This document shows positions 29,440 to 38,268 of a stretch of DNA of 40,219 nucleotides, piece after piece. Each line of letters opens with the position of its first letter. Position 1 is the first letter of the stretch. The stretch is from NCBI GenBank assembly GCA_007694925.1, contig REET01000125.1, forward strand, positions 1 through 40,219. Reading direction: 5' to 3'. The notes beneath the pieces were generated by a model, which made no database searches, was not told the DNA's origin, and saw only the letters and a program-made list of their open reading frames with translations. The position numbers and the translations under genes are program-made. This DNA is from Phycisphaerales bacterium. GTDB taxonomy: Bacteria > Planctomycetota > Phycisphaerae > Phycisphaerales > UBA1924.

Positions 29440-30083
29440 GCGAACGCACGATGGTCCTGCTGGTCGACGACCACACCCTCGTTCGCGAGGTGTGCGCCCG
29501 CCTGATCGAGGGCGAGCCGGATCTCCGCGTGATCGCCCAGGCCGCAGACGCCGAGGCGGGGGTCGACGCCGTAGAACAACACCGGCCCGATGTCGTGCTG
29601 CTGGACATCGACATGCCGGGCGGCTCGGCGTTCGACGCTGCGCGGCGCATCACCGAACTCAGCCCCGAAACGCGCGTTGTTTTTCTCAGCGCATACACCT
29701 ACGACCGGTACATCGACGAGGCGATCGGCGCCAACGCGGCGGGATTCCTGACCAAGGACGCGCCCCCGGACCGCATGCTCGAAGCGGTACGCCGGGTCGC
29801 GGCCGGTGGAACGGCATACTCCCCGGCTGTGGTGGATCGGCTGATGGACATGTCCGGGGAAGGACCCGGGGGCGCGACACGCGCCAACACCCTGACCCAT
29901 CGCGAGCGAGAAGTCCTGACCCTGATCGGCGAGGGCTACGCAAAGAAAGTCATCTCCCAACGCCTGGGCGTGAGCATCAAGACCGTCGAGAAGCACGCGG
30001 CGAATGTGATGCGCAAGCTCGAGCTCAACGACCGTGTCGCCATCTGCCGCTACTGCGTGCGCGAGGGGCTGATCGCGCCGTGA
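29436..30083 (+). CDS. NarL/FixJ-type response regulator (receiver plus LuxR HTH)
   Basis: 215 aa; MVLLVDDHTLVREVCARLI, DVVLLDIDMPGGSAFD, C-terminal LTHREREVLTLIGEGYAKKVISQRLGVSIKTVEKHAANVMRKL; GTG start overlaps the upstream stop. Confidence 0.93.
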   Translation: MSERTMVLLVDDHTLVREVCARLIEGEPDLRVIAQAADAEAGVDAVEQHRPDVVLLDIDMPGGSAFDAARRITELSPETRVVFLSAYTYDRYIDEAIGANAAGFLTKDAPPDRMLEAVRRVAAGGTAYSPAVVDRLMDMSGEGPGGATRANTLTHREREVLTLIGEGYAKKVISQRLGVSIKTVEKHAANVMRKLELNDRVAICRYCVREGLIAP

Positions 30084-30766
30084 GCGGAGCCAGAACGCAC
30101 GAACTCCGGGCCGGACGCCTCCGCGCGACACTCCTTGCGCCCGGGCCGATCGGTCACAGCCTCCCGCTCGTGCTCTTCCTGCACGGGATCGGCGAGTGCG
30201 GGACCGACGCATCGATGGTCCAGAGCAGGTCGCTCCCCTCGATCGCCCGGGCGGATCCATCGCTGTGGCCGGCGCCGATGCTGATCCCCCAGAAGCCCGA
30301 TCCCCAGCGGCAATGGGAGGACCACGCCGAGGAGATCATCCAACTGCTCGACCGATCCCTCGAGCATGGCGTTGCGGGTGCCTGCGTGATCACGGGCAAC
30401 AGCCAGGGCGGGCACGGGGCTCTGGTGATCGCGGCGCGGCATCCGGATCGGTTCGAGCGGGTGCTGAGCGTGTGTCCCTACGCCGACCCGCCCGAGAACG
30501 GTTACGGCGCCAGCGACTGGCCCTTTGACGCTCGCTCGGCGCTCGTGGCCGAGATCGCGTCAGGGCTGAGATCAACGCCGGTACGGATCACGCACGGGCT
30601 CGACGACGAGATCGTGCCGCCCGACCACGCGCGGGGCCTGCTGGTGGCGATCAGCGCCGGCGGAGGCGATTGCCGTCTGGAGCTCATGCCCGAGACCGAC
30701 CACGACGCGTGGAGCGAGACCTATTCGAGGGCGGACTACGCGGCGTGGTTGCTGGGGATTGGGTGA
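30080..30766 (+). CDS. Alpha/beta hydrolase (esterase/phospholipase-like)
   Basis: GTG start overlaps the regulator stop (GTGA). LPLVLFLHGIGECGTD, nucleophile GNSQGGHGAL, HGLDDEIVPPDHA, ETDHDAW. The ORF-track start at 29324 is an upstream open frame. Confidence 0.8.
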   Translation: MSGARTHELRAGRLRATLLAPGPIGHSLPLVLFLHGIGECGTDASMVQSRSLPSIARADPSLWPAPMLIPQKPDPQRQWEDHAEEIIQLLDRSLEHGVAGACVITGNSQGGHGALVIAARHPDRFERVLSVCPYADPPENGYGASDWPFDARSALVAEIASGLRSTPVRITHGLDDEIVPPDHARGLLVAISAGGGDCRLELMPETDHDAWSETYSRADYAAWLLGIG

Positions 30767-30858
30767 GTTGGTCTCGGAGGCACGAGTCAGGTTCATGCAA
30801 CGAAACTTCGGCACTGGCAGAAAAGCCTCCAATGCCACAGGTCGGACTTCACTTCTGC

Positions 30859-32943
30859 TCACGCGAACTTTGAGACCACCGTCTCCTTGCCGCGGGTTGC
30901 GATCTCGGTGTCGAGGGCTTTGACAAAGTCGTCGAGGGGCATGGCGCCGAGGTCTTTCTGGATGCCGCGGGCGCGGACGCTGACTGTATTGCTCTCTTCG
31001 TCGCGAGGGCCGACGACGAGCATGTAGGGCACCTTTTCGTCGGCCGCTGCTTTGATCTTCGCCTGCACGCGTCCCGAGCTGTCGTCGGTGCTGACGCGGA
31101 CGCGCCGCGCCTTGAGCGCGCTTTCGACCTTGGTCGCGTACGCCGCGGTCTTGTCGCTGATGGGCAGCACTCGGACCTGCTCTGGAGAGAGCCACGCCGG
31201 GAACGCGCCGGCGAAGTGCTCGATCAGCACGCCGATGAACCGCTCCATCGAGCCGAACGGGGCGCGGTGGATCATCACCGGCCTGTGCGGCTTGTTGTCC
31301 GGCCCGATGTACGAAAGCCCGAACCGCTCGGGCAGGTTGTAATCCACCTGCACCGTGCCGAGCTGCCACTCGCGGCCGATCACATCCTTGACGACAAAGT
31401 CGATCTTGGGCCCGTAGAACGCCGCCTCGCCCGGCTCCTCGACAAAGGGCTTGCCGAGCGTCTTGGCCGCAGCGCGGCAGGCGGCCTCGGCCTTGTCCCA
31501 GTTGGACGGATCGCCGGTGTACTTGCTCGAATCCGGGTCGCGCAGGCCGATGCGCACACGGTAGTCCTCCATGCCCAGCGCATCGAAGATGATCTTCACA
31601 AGGCTCAGGCAGCCCTGCAGCTCTTCGTCGAGCTGGTCCTGCGTGCAGAACAGGTGCGCATCGTCCTGGGTGAACCCGCGGACGCGCGTCATGCCCCCGA
31701 TTTCGCCCGACTGCTCCCAGCGGTACACCGTGCCAAACTCGGCCAGGCGCACCGGCAGATCGCGGTAGGAATGCTGACGCGAGGCGAAGACCTTGATGTG
31801 GTGCGGGCAATTCATCGGCTTGAGCATGTAGCCGTCGATCTCACCCGACGCCATCAGGTTGCCCAACTCCGCACACGAACAGCCCTCCTGCGCAAGGCGC
31901 GACAGCTCCTCGCGAGGGACGATCGGCGGGTACTGGCTCTCGGCGTAGTACGGGAAGTGCCCGCTGGTGCGGTACAGATCGAGCCTGCCGATGTGCGGGG
32001 TGAAGATCTCCGAGTACCCCTGCTGCCGCAGCTCCTCGGCGATGAAGTTCTGCAGCTCCTTGCGGATCGTCGAGCCCGCGGGTGTCCAGAGGATCAGCCC
32101 CTGCCCGACGGCCTCGTCGAAGTGGAAGAGCCCGAGCTGCTTGCCCAAGACGCGGTGGCCGCGGCGCTTGGCCTCTTCGATGTTGTCGAGGTGTTGCTGA
32201 AGGTCGGCGGGCTTGAAGAAGGCGGTGCCGTAGACGCGGGTCAGGCGGTCGGAGTTCTCGTCGCCGTGCCAGTACGACGAGGCGAGGGACATCACCTTGA
32301 ACGCGCCGATGCGCCCGGTGCTGGGCACATGCGGTCCGCGGCAGAGGTCTTCCCAGTTCTTGCCCGGCTCGCCGGTGGCGTAGAACGAGAGCTTGGCCTC
32401 GGGTCCGGATGCTGCAAGGGCCCGCTCGGCGTTGTCGAGCTTGTACTTGCTCCCCTCGGCCTTGAGCTTGGTCATGCCCTCGTTGGGGTCCAGCTCGTAG
32501 CGGGTGAAGGGGCGGTCTTCCTTGACGATGTTCGCCATCTCTTTCTCGACGGCTTCGAAGTCGCCTTCCTTCAGCGGGCGGTCGTCGGGGAAGCGGATGT
32601 CGTAGTAGAAGCCGGTTTCGAGGGGCGGGCCGTAGACGAGCTGCGCCCCCGGCACGACGCGCTGGATCGCCTCGGCCATCACATGGGCGCACGAGTGGCG
32701 GACGAGAAAGAGGGCGTCGGGGTCGGGCTCGTTCTTGCCGCTCTCGCCCTTGCGGGTCTCGGTGATGATCTCCAGGCGGCAGTCGGCGCCGAGCGTGGTC
32801 GAGAGGTCGCGGACCTCGCCGTCGACTCGACAGCCCACCGCGGCCTGGGCGAGGCGCGGGCCGATCGACTCGGCGACCTCGAGGGCCGTCACCGGGGCGT
32901 CGAACTGTTTGACCGAACCGTCTGGGAGGGTGATGGCGGGCAT
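30859..32943 (-). CDS. thrS: Threonyl-tRNA synthetase
   Basis: 694 aa; N-terminal TGS domain (MPAITLPDGSVKQFDAPVTALEVAESIG), HSCAHVMAEAIQRVVPGAQLVYGPPLETGFYYDI, class II core KPMNCPHHIKVF, C-terminal anticodon-binding domain. Confidence 0.97.
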   Translation of the reverse strand: MPAITLPDGSVKQFDAPVTALEVAESIGPRLAQAAVGCRVDGEVRDLSTTLGADCRLEIITETRKGESGKNEPDPDALFLVRHSCAHVMAEAIQRVVPGAQLVYGPPLETGFYYDIRFPDDRPLKEGDFEAVEKEMANIVKEDRPFTRYELDPNEGMTKLKAEGSKYKLDNAERALAASGPEAKLSFYATGEPGKNWEDLCRGPHVPSTGRIGAFKVMSLASSYWHGDENSDRLTRVYGTAFFKPADLQQHLDNIEEAKRRGHRVLGKQLGLFHFDEAVGQGLILWTPAGSTIRKELQNFIAEELRQQGYSEIFTPHIGRLDLYRTSGHFPYYAESQYPPIVPREELSRLAQEGCSCAELGNLMASGEIDGYMLKPMNCPHHIKVFASRQHSYRDLPVRLAEFGTVYRWEQSGEIGGMTRVRGFTQDDAHLFCTQDQLDEELQGCLSLVKIIFDALGMEDYRVRIGLRDPDSSKYTGDPSNWDKAEAACRAAAKTLGKPFVEEPGEAAFYGPKIDFVVKDVIGREWQLGTVQVDYNLPERFGLSYIGPDNKPHRPVMIHRAPFGSMERFIGVLIEHFAGAFPAWLSPEQVRVLPISDKTAAYATKVESALKARRVRVSTDDSSGRVQAKIKAAADEKVPYMLVVGPRDEESNTVSVRARGIQKDLGAMPLDDFVKALDTEIATRGKETVVSKFA

Positions 32944-33036
32944 GTCTGGAGGTCTCCGGAGGTGTCGGCCCGAATCGGGGCCGCGGGGGTCAGCATCGGC
33001 GGGTCGGGGCGGATCTCAACGAAATCGCGGACAATG

Positions 33037-33064
33037 AAAACGCCCGGCCTTGGTCAGCCGGGCG
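33037..33064 (-). terminator. Intrinsic terminator in the thrS leader (candidate attenuator)
   Basis: Transcript sense CGCCCGGC-TGACCAAG-GCCGGGCG-TTTTC: perfect 8-bp GC-rich stem followed by a T tract, about 95 nt upstream of the thrS ATG. Confidence 0.8.
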
Positions 33065-33101
33065 TGGAGTGGTTGTGCAAACAGCGATCGCGGGCGGCCG
33101 G

Positions 33102-33158
33102 CTATCCGCCCCGCGTCGGCGTGGTGGTGGTCGTAGTCTTGCCGGTCGAGCGTCGCAT
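33102..33158 (-). CDS. Threonine-rich leader peptide of thrS, MRRSTGKTTTTTTPTRGG
   Basis: 18-codon ORF, ATG 33158 to TAG 33102, with 8 Thr codons including six consecutive (33137-33120); directly upstream of an intrinsic terminator and thrS on the same strand. Confidence 0.8.
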   Translation of the reverse strand: MRRSTGKTTTTTTPTRGG

Positions 33159-33164
33159 GGGCTG

Positions 33165-33194
33165 AGGATAGCCGCCGGGCGAGGGGGCGGGCAA
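33165..33194 (-). promoter_or_regulatory. Candidate promoter for the thrS leader (possibly leaderless)
   Basis: TTGCCC (33194-33189), 18-bp spacer, TATCCT (33170-33165); 7 nt further is the A of the leader-peptide ATG at 33158. Confidence 0.35.
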
Positions 33195-33207
33195 GACCTC
33201 TCCCGCT

Positions 33208-33236
33208 TTGACCCGGGGGGCCGGGGCCCTGACAAT
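33208..33236 (+). promoter_or_regulatory. Candidate sigma70-type promoter for nrdR
   Basis: TTGACC (33208-33213), 17-bp spacer, GACAAT (33231-33236); nrdR ATG at 33304. Confidence 0.4.
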
Positions 33237-33303
33237 CCCGGGCCGGGCCCACAATGGCTCGCCCCCGCTCCCGTCCCGAGGCCCTTGATCTGGTGGTTGA
33301 CGC

Positions 33304-33795
33304 ATGATCTGCCCCTTCTGCGGGTCCAACGAAGACAGGGTGATCGACTCGCGTGCCGCCGAGGGCGGCAAGGTCATCCGGCGTCGTCGCCAGTGCGCCG
33401 ACTGCGAGAAACGCTTTACCACCTACGAGCGCGTCGAGCAGACCAGCCGCATCGCGGTCGTCAAGCGTGACGGCAAGCGCGTCGCCTTTGACCGTGACAA
33501 CATCGCGCGGGGGCTCGACGCCGCCTGCGGCAAGCGCCCCGTCTCCGAAGACGCCAAGCAACGCCTCGTCGACGAGGTCGAGGAAGAGCTGCACCGGGAG
33601 TACGACCGCGAGGTCTCCAGCCAGGTCATCGGCGAACGCGTGATGGCCAAGCTGCGCGACCTCGACGAGGTGGCGTACATCCGCTTCGCCAGCGAGTACC
33701 ACCAGTTCAAGACGGTCGACGACATCATGGAGGAGCTCAAGGCGCTCACGAGCAAACCCAAGGATGTGAAAAACCAGCAGGGGCTGTTCCCCTGA
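33304..33795 (+). CDS. nrdR: Transcriptional repressor NrdR
   Basis: 163 aa; MICPFCGSNEDRVIDSR...RRRRQCADCEKRFTTYERVE zinc ribbon plus ATP-cone. Confidence 0.96.
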   Translation: MICPFCGSNEDRVIDSRAAEGGKVIRRRRQCADCEKRFTTYERVEQTSRIAVVKRDGKRVAFDRDNIARGLDAACGKRPVSEDAKQRLVDEVEEELHREYDREVSSQVIGERVMAKLRDLDEVAYIRFASEYHQFKTVDDIMEELKALTSKPKDVKNQQGLFP

Positions 33796-33822
33796 CGAGA
33801 CTGTTTGCATGAGGCTGTTTGC

Positions 33823-34407
33823 ATGACAAGACGAGGCGCTGCCAACGCGGGGCTGATCGTGGCGCTGGTGGTCGGACTGCCGCTCGTGCTGATGGGCGTC
33901 GGGATTGTCTGGCTGCTGATGACGGCTTCTGGCGATCCGGGCGAGCGCGTGCTGCCCGACACGGCGCCGGCACGCGAGAGCCTCGAAGACCGCGCCCGAC
34001 GCATCGACTACAGCTACGACCGCGTCAAGGCTCGGCAGGGCGAGCAGCTCTGGTTCCGCATGTGCTACGGCTGCCACTCCGACGACGGGACGGTGGTCGA
34101 GGGGCCGTCGTTCCTGCACCTGTACGGCTCGGAGGTCGTGCTCGTCGGCGGCACAACGGTGATCGCCGACGAGGAGTACCTCCGGCGGGCGATCCTGGAC
34201 CCGTACGACCAGGTGCGTCGGGGGTGGGAAGGCATGCGGACGATGCCGCCCAACCGCGGCGTGCTGAACGATCAGCAGGTCGGGCAGCTCATCGAGTTCA
34301 TCAAGAGCCTTGCCGAGCCGAACATGCCCGAGCCCCCCACCGACGAGCCGGAACCAGACGAGGCGGAACCGGGCGAAGCCGGGCCGGAGAACGCCGGGGG
34401 CGGCTGA
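33823..34407 (+). CDS. Membrane-anchored c-type cytochrome
   Basis: N-terminal TM LIVALVVGLPLVLMGVGIVWLLM; haem motif CYGCH; distal MPP methionine region (MRTMPPNRGVLND); acidic Pro-rich tail. Confidence 0.8.
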   Translation: MTRRGAANAGLIVALVVGLPLVLMGVGIVWLLMTASGDPGERVLPDTAPARESLEDRARRIDYSYDRVKARQGEQLWFRMCYGCHSDDGTVVEGPSFLHLYGSEVVLVGGTTVIADEEYLRRAILDPYDQVRRGWEGMRTMPPNRGVLNDQQVGQLIEFIKSLAEPNMPEPPTDEPEPDEAEPGEAGPENAGGG

Positions 34408-34458
34408 CCCGGGCCCTTTGAATACACTTTGACCGAACACGCGACCCAGGGAGCGACC

Positions 34459-35229
34459 ATGGCGAGCAAGATCTTCAAGTCACCGGCCGACACGCTCGCG
34501 GACCTCCGCGACAAAGGCGTCCTCACCGACGGGTGCACGATCCATGTCGGCGGCTTCGGGCTCTGCGGCATCCCCGAGCACCTCATCATGGCCCTGCGCG
34601 ACACGGGCGTGAAGGACATCACCTGCATCAGCAACAACGCCGGTGTCGATGACTGGGGCCTGGGCCTCTTGCTCAAGACGCGACAGATCAAGAAGATGAT
34701 TTCGAGCTATGTCGGCGAGAACTCCGTCTTCGAGAAGCAGTTCATCGAGGGCGAGCTCGAGGTCGAGTTCAACCCGCAGGGGACGCTCGCCGAGCGGATC
34801 CGTGCGGCGGGCGCCGGCATCCCCGCGTTCTACACCCCCACCGCCGTGGGCACGATCGTCGCGGAGGGCAAGGAGGTCCGCGAGTTCTTCCGCCCCGAGG
34901 ACGACACGCGGAACTTCAACCGGGGCCCCGACCCCGAGGGCGTCGAGCGAAAGCCCTATGTGATGGAGACGGCGCTCTTCGCCGACCTCGCCCTCGTCAA
35001 GGCCGACGCGGCCGACGAGTTCGGCAACCTGCGCTACCGCAAGACCGCCAGAAACTTCAACCCGATGATGGCGACCGCCGCGAGGTTCGTGGTGGCGGAG
35101 GTCGACCGGATCGTCCCGCTGGGCGAGTTCGACCCCGACGATGTGCACACGCCGGGCAACTTCGTCGACCGTGTGGTGCAGACCAAGAGCGAGAAGCGGA
35201 TTGAGCAGCGGACCGTGCGCAAGGGCTGA
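34459..35229 (+). CDS. scoA: 3-oxoacid CoA-transferase subunit A
   Basis: MASKIFKSPADTLADLRDKGVLTDGCTIHVGGFGLCGIPEHLI...CISNNAGVDDWGLGLLL; start at the ATG at 34459. Confidence 0.93.
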   Translation: MASKIFKSPADTLADLRDKGVLTDGCTIHVGGFGLCGIPEHLIMALRDTGVKDITCISNNAGVDDWGLGLLLKTRQIKKMISSYVGENSVFEKQFIEGELEVEFNPQGTLAERIRAAGAGIPAFYTPTAVGTIVAEGKEVREFFRPEDDTRNFNRGPDPEGVERKPYVMETALFADLALVKADAADEFGNLRYRKTARNFNPMMATAARFVVAEVDRIVPLGEFDPDDVHTPGNFVDRVVQTKSEKRIEQRTVRKG

Positions 35230-35310
35230 ACCTCACGCCCATGTCGCGCCGGCCCCAATCCGGCGGGCAGGCGAGAGCCGTACGAGCGACGGGGGATGAA
35301 AGGGCAGGCC

Positions 35311-36123
35311 ATGAAGACAAAGCACCTGAAGATTGCGGCGTTCTCGGCCTTGGCGGCTCTTGTGCCGATCTCGCTCGCGGAGATCGTCACCGAAGAGATC
35401 CGGTATCTGCACGACGGGGTCGAGCTCAAGGGCCTGATGGTCTACGACAGCGAGGCGGAAGGGCGCAGGCCCGGCGTGCTCGTCGTCCACGAATGGTGGG
35501 GTCGCGGCCCGTACGCCCAGAAGCGGGCGAGGATGCTCGCCGAGCAGGGATTCGTCGCCTTCGCGCTGGACATGTACGGCGCCGGCGTGCTGGTCGACTC
35601 GCCCGCCGAGGCCCGAACGCTCGCGACGCCCTTCTACGCCGACCGCCCGCTCATGCGCGATCGGGCCATCGCCGGCCTCAATGTCCTGCTCGGCTCTGAA
35701 CGGGTCGACCCCGAGCGGGTCGCCGCGATCGGCTACTGCTTCGGCGGGACCGTCGTGCTGGAGATGGCGCGGGCCGGGGCGCCGCTCGCGGCGGTCGTCT
35801 GCTACCACGGCGGCCTGACCGGCCCGCATCCGATGCGCGAGGGCGCGTTCGCAGGCACGGTCGCGGTCTTCAACGGCGCCGCCGACCCGATGGTCAACCA
35901 CGACGACAAGAAAGCGTTCGTCGAGGAGATGCACAAGGCGAAGGCCGACTTCATCTTCATCGACTACGCGGGCGCACTGCACTCGTTCACCAACCCCGAG
36001 GCCGACGGGCTCGGCATGGACGGGGTGGGCTACGACAAGAAGGCCGATGAACGATCGTGGAGGCACACGCTCGACCTGTTCGGTGAAGTCTTCGCCGCGG
36101 GGAACCGTGACAGGAACGATTGA
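35311..36123 (+). CDS. Secreted dienelactone hydrolase family protein
   Basis: Signal peptide [76 protein letters not shown] (Cys nucleophile context); terminal His region [11 protein letters not shown]. Confidence 0.87.
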   Translation: MKTKHLKIAAFSALAALVPISLAEIVTEEIRYLHDGVELKGLMVYDSEAEGRRPGVLVVHEWWGRGPYAQKRARMLAEQGFVAFALDMYGAGVLVDSPAEARTLATPFYADRPLMRDRAIAGLNVLLGSERVDPERVAAIGYCFGGTVVLEMARAGAPLAAVVCYHGGLTGPHPMREGAFAGTVAVFNGAADPMVNHDDKKAFVEEMHKAKADFIFIDYAGALHSFTNPEADGLGMDGVGYDKKADERSWRHTLDLFGEVFAAGNRDRND

Positions 36124-36196
36124 GCGGAAGGACACGGCTCGGCGAGCCGCGCCACCCCGAAACCCGAGACCGATTCCGAGAGAAAAGGACAGACCC

Positions 36197-36859
36197 ATGC
36201 CCCTGGACAGAGATCAGATCGCAGCCCGCGCCGCGCGGGAGCTCGAGGACGGGTTCGTCGTCAACCTCGGCATCGGCATGCCGACCCTGGTGGCGAATCA
36301 CATCCCCGACGGCATGGATGTCTGGCTGCAATCCGAGAACGGGCTGCTCGGCATCGGCCCCTACCCGACCGAAAGCGAGGTCGACGCCGACCTCATCAAC
36401 GCGGGCAAGCAGACCGTGACCGCACGCAGGGGCGCGAGCTTCTTCTCCTCCGCCGACTCGTTCGCGATGATCCGGGGCGGGCACATCGACATGTGCATCC
36501 TCGGCGCGATGGAGGTCTCCGAGAAAGGCGACATCGCCAACTGGATGATCCCCGGCAAGATGGTCAAGGGCATGGGCGGGGCGATGGACCTCGTCGCCGG
36601 CGTGCAGAAGGTCGTCGTCGCCATGGAGCACTGCAACAAGAAGGGCGAGCCGAAAATCGTCAAGGCCTGCACCCTCCCGCTCACAGGCGTCGAATGCATC
36701 GACATGGTCATCACCGACCTGTGCGTCCTGAAGATGAACCCCGACCGCAAGCTCTTCGAGCTCATCGAGCTCGCCCCGGGCGTCACCGCCGACGAGGTGG
36801 TCGAGAAGACCGGCGCCGAGTTGATCGTCCCCGCGTCGGTCCCCACGCTGGAGGTCTGA
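36197..36859 (+). CDS. scoB: 3-oxoacid CoA-transferase subunit B
   Basis: Starts [51 protein letters not shown]; start at the ATG at 36197. Confidence 0.93.
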   Translation: MPLDRDQIAARAARELEDGFVVNLGIGMPTLVANHIPDGMDVWLQSENGLLGIGPYPTESEVDADLINAGKQTVTARRGASFFSSADSFAMIRGGHIDMCILGAMEVSEKGDIANWMIPGKMVKGMGGAMDLVAGVQKVVVAMEHCNKKGEPKIVKACTLPLTGVECIDMVITDLCVLKMNPDRKLFELIELAPGVTADEVVEKTGAELIVPASVPTLEV

Positions 36860-37183
36860 GTGCCCCTCTACCGCGTCACCGGCATCCACGCCTCGTCGCA
36901 CCGCGACAGCGAGCTGTACATCGACGCCGCGTCGCCCGATGTCGCCATCAACACCGCGCGACGGCGCAGCCTGCTCTCGCCGGCGATTGAAACGGTCGAG
37001 GGCGGCATCGCCCCGCCCGGCTCGGCCGTTATCGTCAAGACCCGCGACCCCGCAACAGCGCTCCGCGAAAGACCCATCCGCACCATCGCCTACGGCGTCT
37101 TCTTCGGCGGTCTGCTCCTGATCGTCGCGATCGCGGTTTTTCTGGGAATGCTCCGCGGATTCGTGCCCTCGCCACCGGTGTAA
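36860..37183 (+). CDS. Small single-TM protein of unknown function
   Basis: 107 aa; GTG immediately after the scoB stop; C-terminal TM TIAYGVFFGGLLLIVAIAVFLGML. Confidence 0.6.
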   Translation: MPLYRVTGIHASSHRDSELYIDAASPDVAINTARRRSLLSPAIETVEGGIAPPGSAVIVKTRDPATALRERPIRTIAYGVFFGGLLLIVAIAVFLGMLRGFVPSPPV

Positions 37184-37192
37184 ACGACCTTG

Positions 37193-38146
37193 TCAGCGGG
37201 AAAGCTGGAAGACCAAAGGCATCCCCCGACCTGAGTCACCGCGTGTAACCGGTTCGCCTGCTCCGGCAGGAACCCGTCTGCGACCGACCCGCCGACCCGG
37301 GCGCCGGGGCCACGCGCGCCGGACTGCGCGAAAGAGCGCCGCGGGGGTCCTCTCCCCGTACCGCTCACGCTTCTCGCGATAGGCATCGAGGATCGGTCCT
37401 GCGATCTCGCGGATCTCATCCTCGCGAGGATCGCCCGCGTAGTCCTCTGGAACCGCCCAGACAAAGCGGTTCGTTTCCGCCTCGTGGGTCGGCACCGAGA
37501 TGAATCGGCGGCGGACGAGGCTTCCGGTCTCCTCCTGCTCCGCCGCGGCCGCGACGAAGAAGTCGATCGCGTCGTCCGGATACCCGAAAAGGTAGCCGTA
37601 GGCCCTGAACCGATCGAGCCTCGGCAGACGCTCAGCGATCGCGATGACAACCTCGGGATCTGTGCCGGGATCGATGCCGAGCGGGGCCCAGAAGGCCCGC
37701 TGCTCGTTGAGCATGCGTCGCATCGAGGCCCGGTGCACGACAAAGGCCTCCGCGGAGCGTTTCGAATCCCACTCGGCGGCGAAGACCATCACCCCCGCCG
37801 CGATCTCACCGTCCTCGATCAGTTCGAGCAACGCCCGCGTGCGGGCGAGGGGTTCGAGGTCCGGTTCCTCTGTGCTCAAGCGGTGGCTCCAGAAGCCCGA
37901 GCTCATCGGTTTCAGCCCTCCAGCGACGGTGTAGAGCGCCTCGCGGTCGAGCATGCGCAGCACGAGTTCGTCGAACGCTCGGCGCTCTTCCGGTCCGAGG
38001 CTCTGCCGGGCGTCCGGCACGCCCGAAGCGGCGCATCCGCCAAGCAGCAGCGCCACCACCAACAGCAGCACGGGCGTTCGAACGAGGGTCCGCGGGGTCG
38101 CCACGGGGTGCTCGTGGAGGGTGCTCGCGTCGAAGTCTGCGTTCAT
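37193..38146 (-). CDS. Putative lipoprotein of unknown function
   Basis: 317 aa; VLLLVVALLLGGCAASG lipobox; conserved-looking globular region; convergent with the 107-aa ORF. Confidence 0.7.
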   Translation of the reverse strand: MNADFDASTLHEHPVATPRTLVRTPVLLLVVALLLGGCAASGVPDARQSLGPEERRAFDELVLRMLDREALYTVAGGLKPMSSGFWSHRLSTEEPDLEPLARTRALLELIEDGEIAAGVMVFAAEWDSKRSAEAFVVHRASMRRMLNEQRAFWAPLGIDPGTDPEVVIAIAERLPRLDRFRAYGYLFGYPDDAIDFFVAAAAEQEETGSLVRRRFISVPTHEAETNRFVWAVPEDYAGDPREDEIREIAGPILDAYREKRERYGERTPAALFRAVRRAWPRRPGRRVGRRRVPAGAGEPVTRGDSGRGMPLVFQLSR

Positions 38147-38170
38147 CGGGTTGACCTTTCGGGGCTGGTC

Positions 38171-38190
38171 GATAATAGTAACTCATTATC
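38171..38190. promoter_or_regulatory. AT-rich palindrome resembling a Fur-type operator
   Basis: GATAAT-AGTAACTC-ATTATC between divergent genes, in a GC-rich background. Confidence 0.35.
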
Positions 38191-38268
38191 AACAAGCGGG
38201 CCACACGGTCCCGCCCGCCCCGGACAAACCCCGCCGCGCACCGCGGCCGACACCAGGAGAGAGCCCCC

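Noticed and set aside
29324-30766. 480-aa ORF as a single hydrolase gene
   Set aside because: The N-terminal half is an off-frame read of the kinase and regulator genes; the GTG at 30080 overlapping the upstream stop is the natural start.
31216-33165. 649-aa plus-strand ORF
   Set aside because: Antisense shadow of thrS and its leader.
33102-33422. 106-aa minus ORF whose end is the Thr-rich peptide
   Set aside because: The upstream part overlaps nrdR antisense and has no start signal; only the last 18 codons from ATG 33158 fit a leader peptide.
37193-37330. Arg-rich C-terminus of the 317-aa lipoprotein as a frameshift or pseudogene signal
   Set aside because: Looks compositionally odd, but without homologues I cannot show a frameshift.
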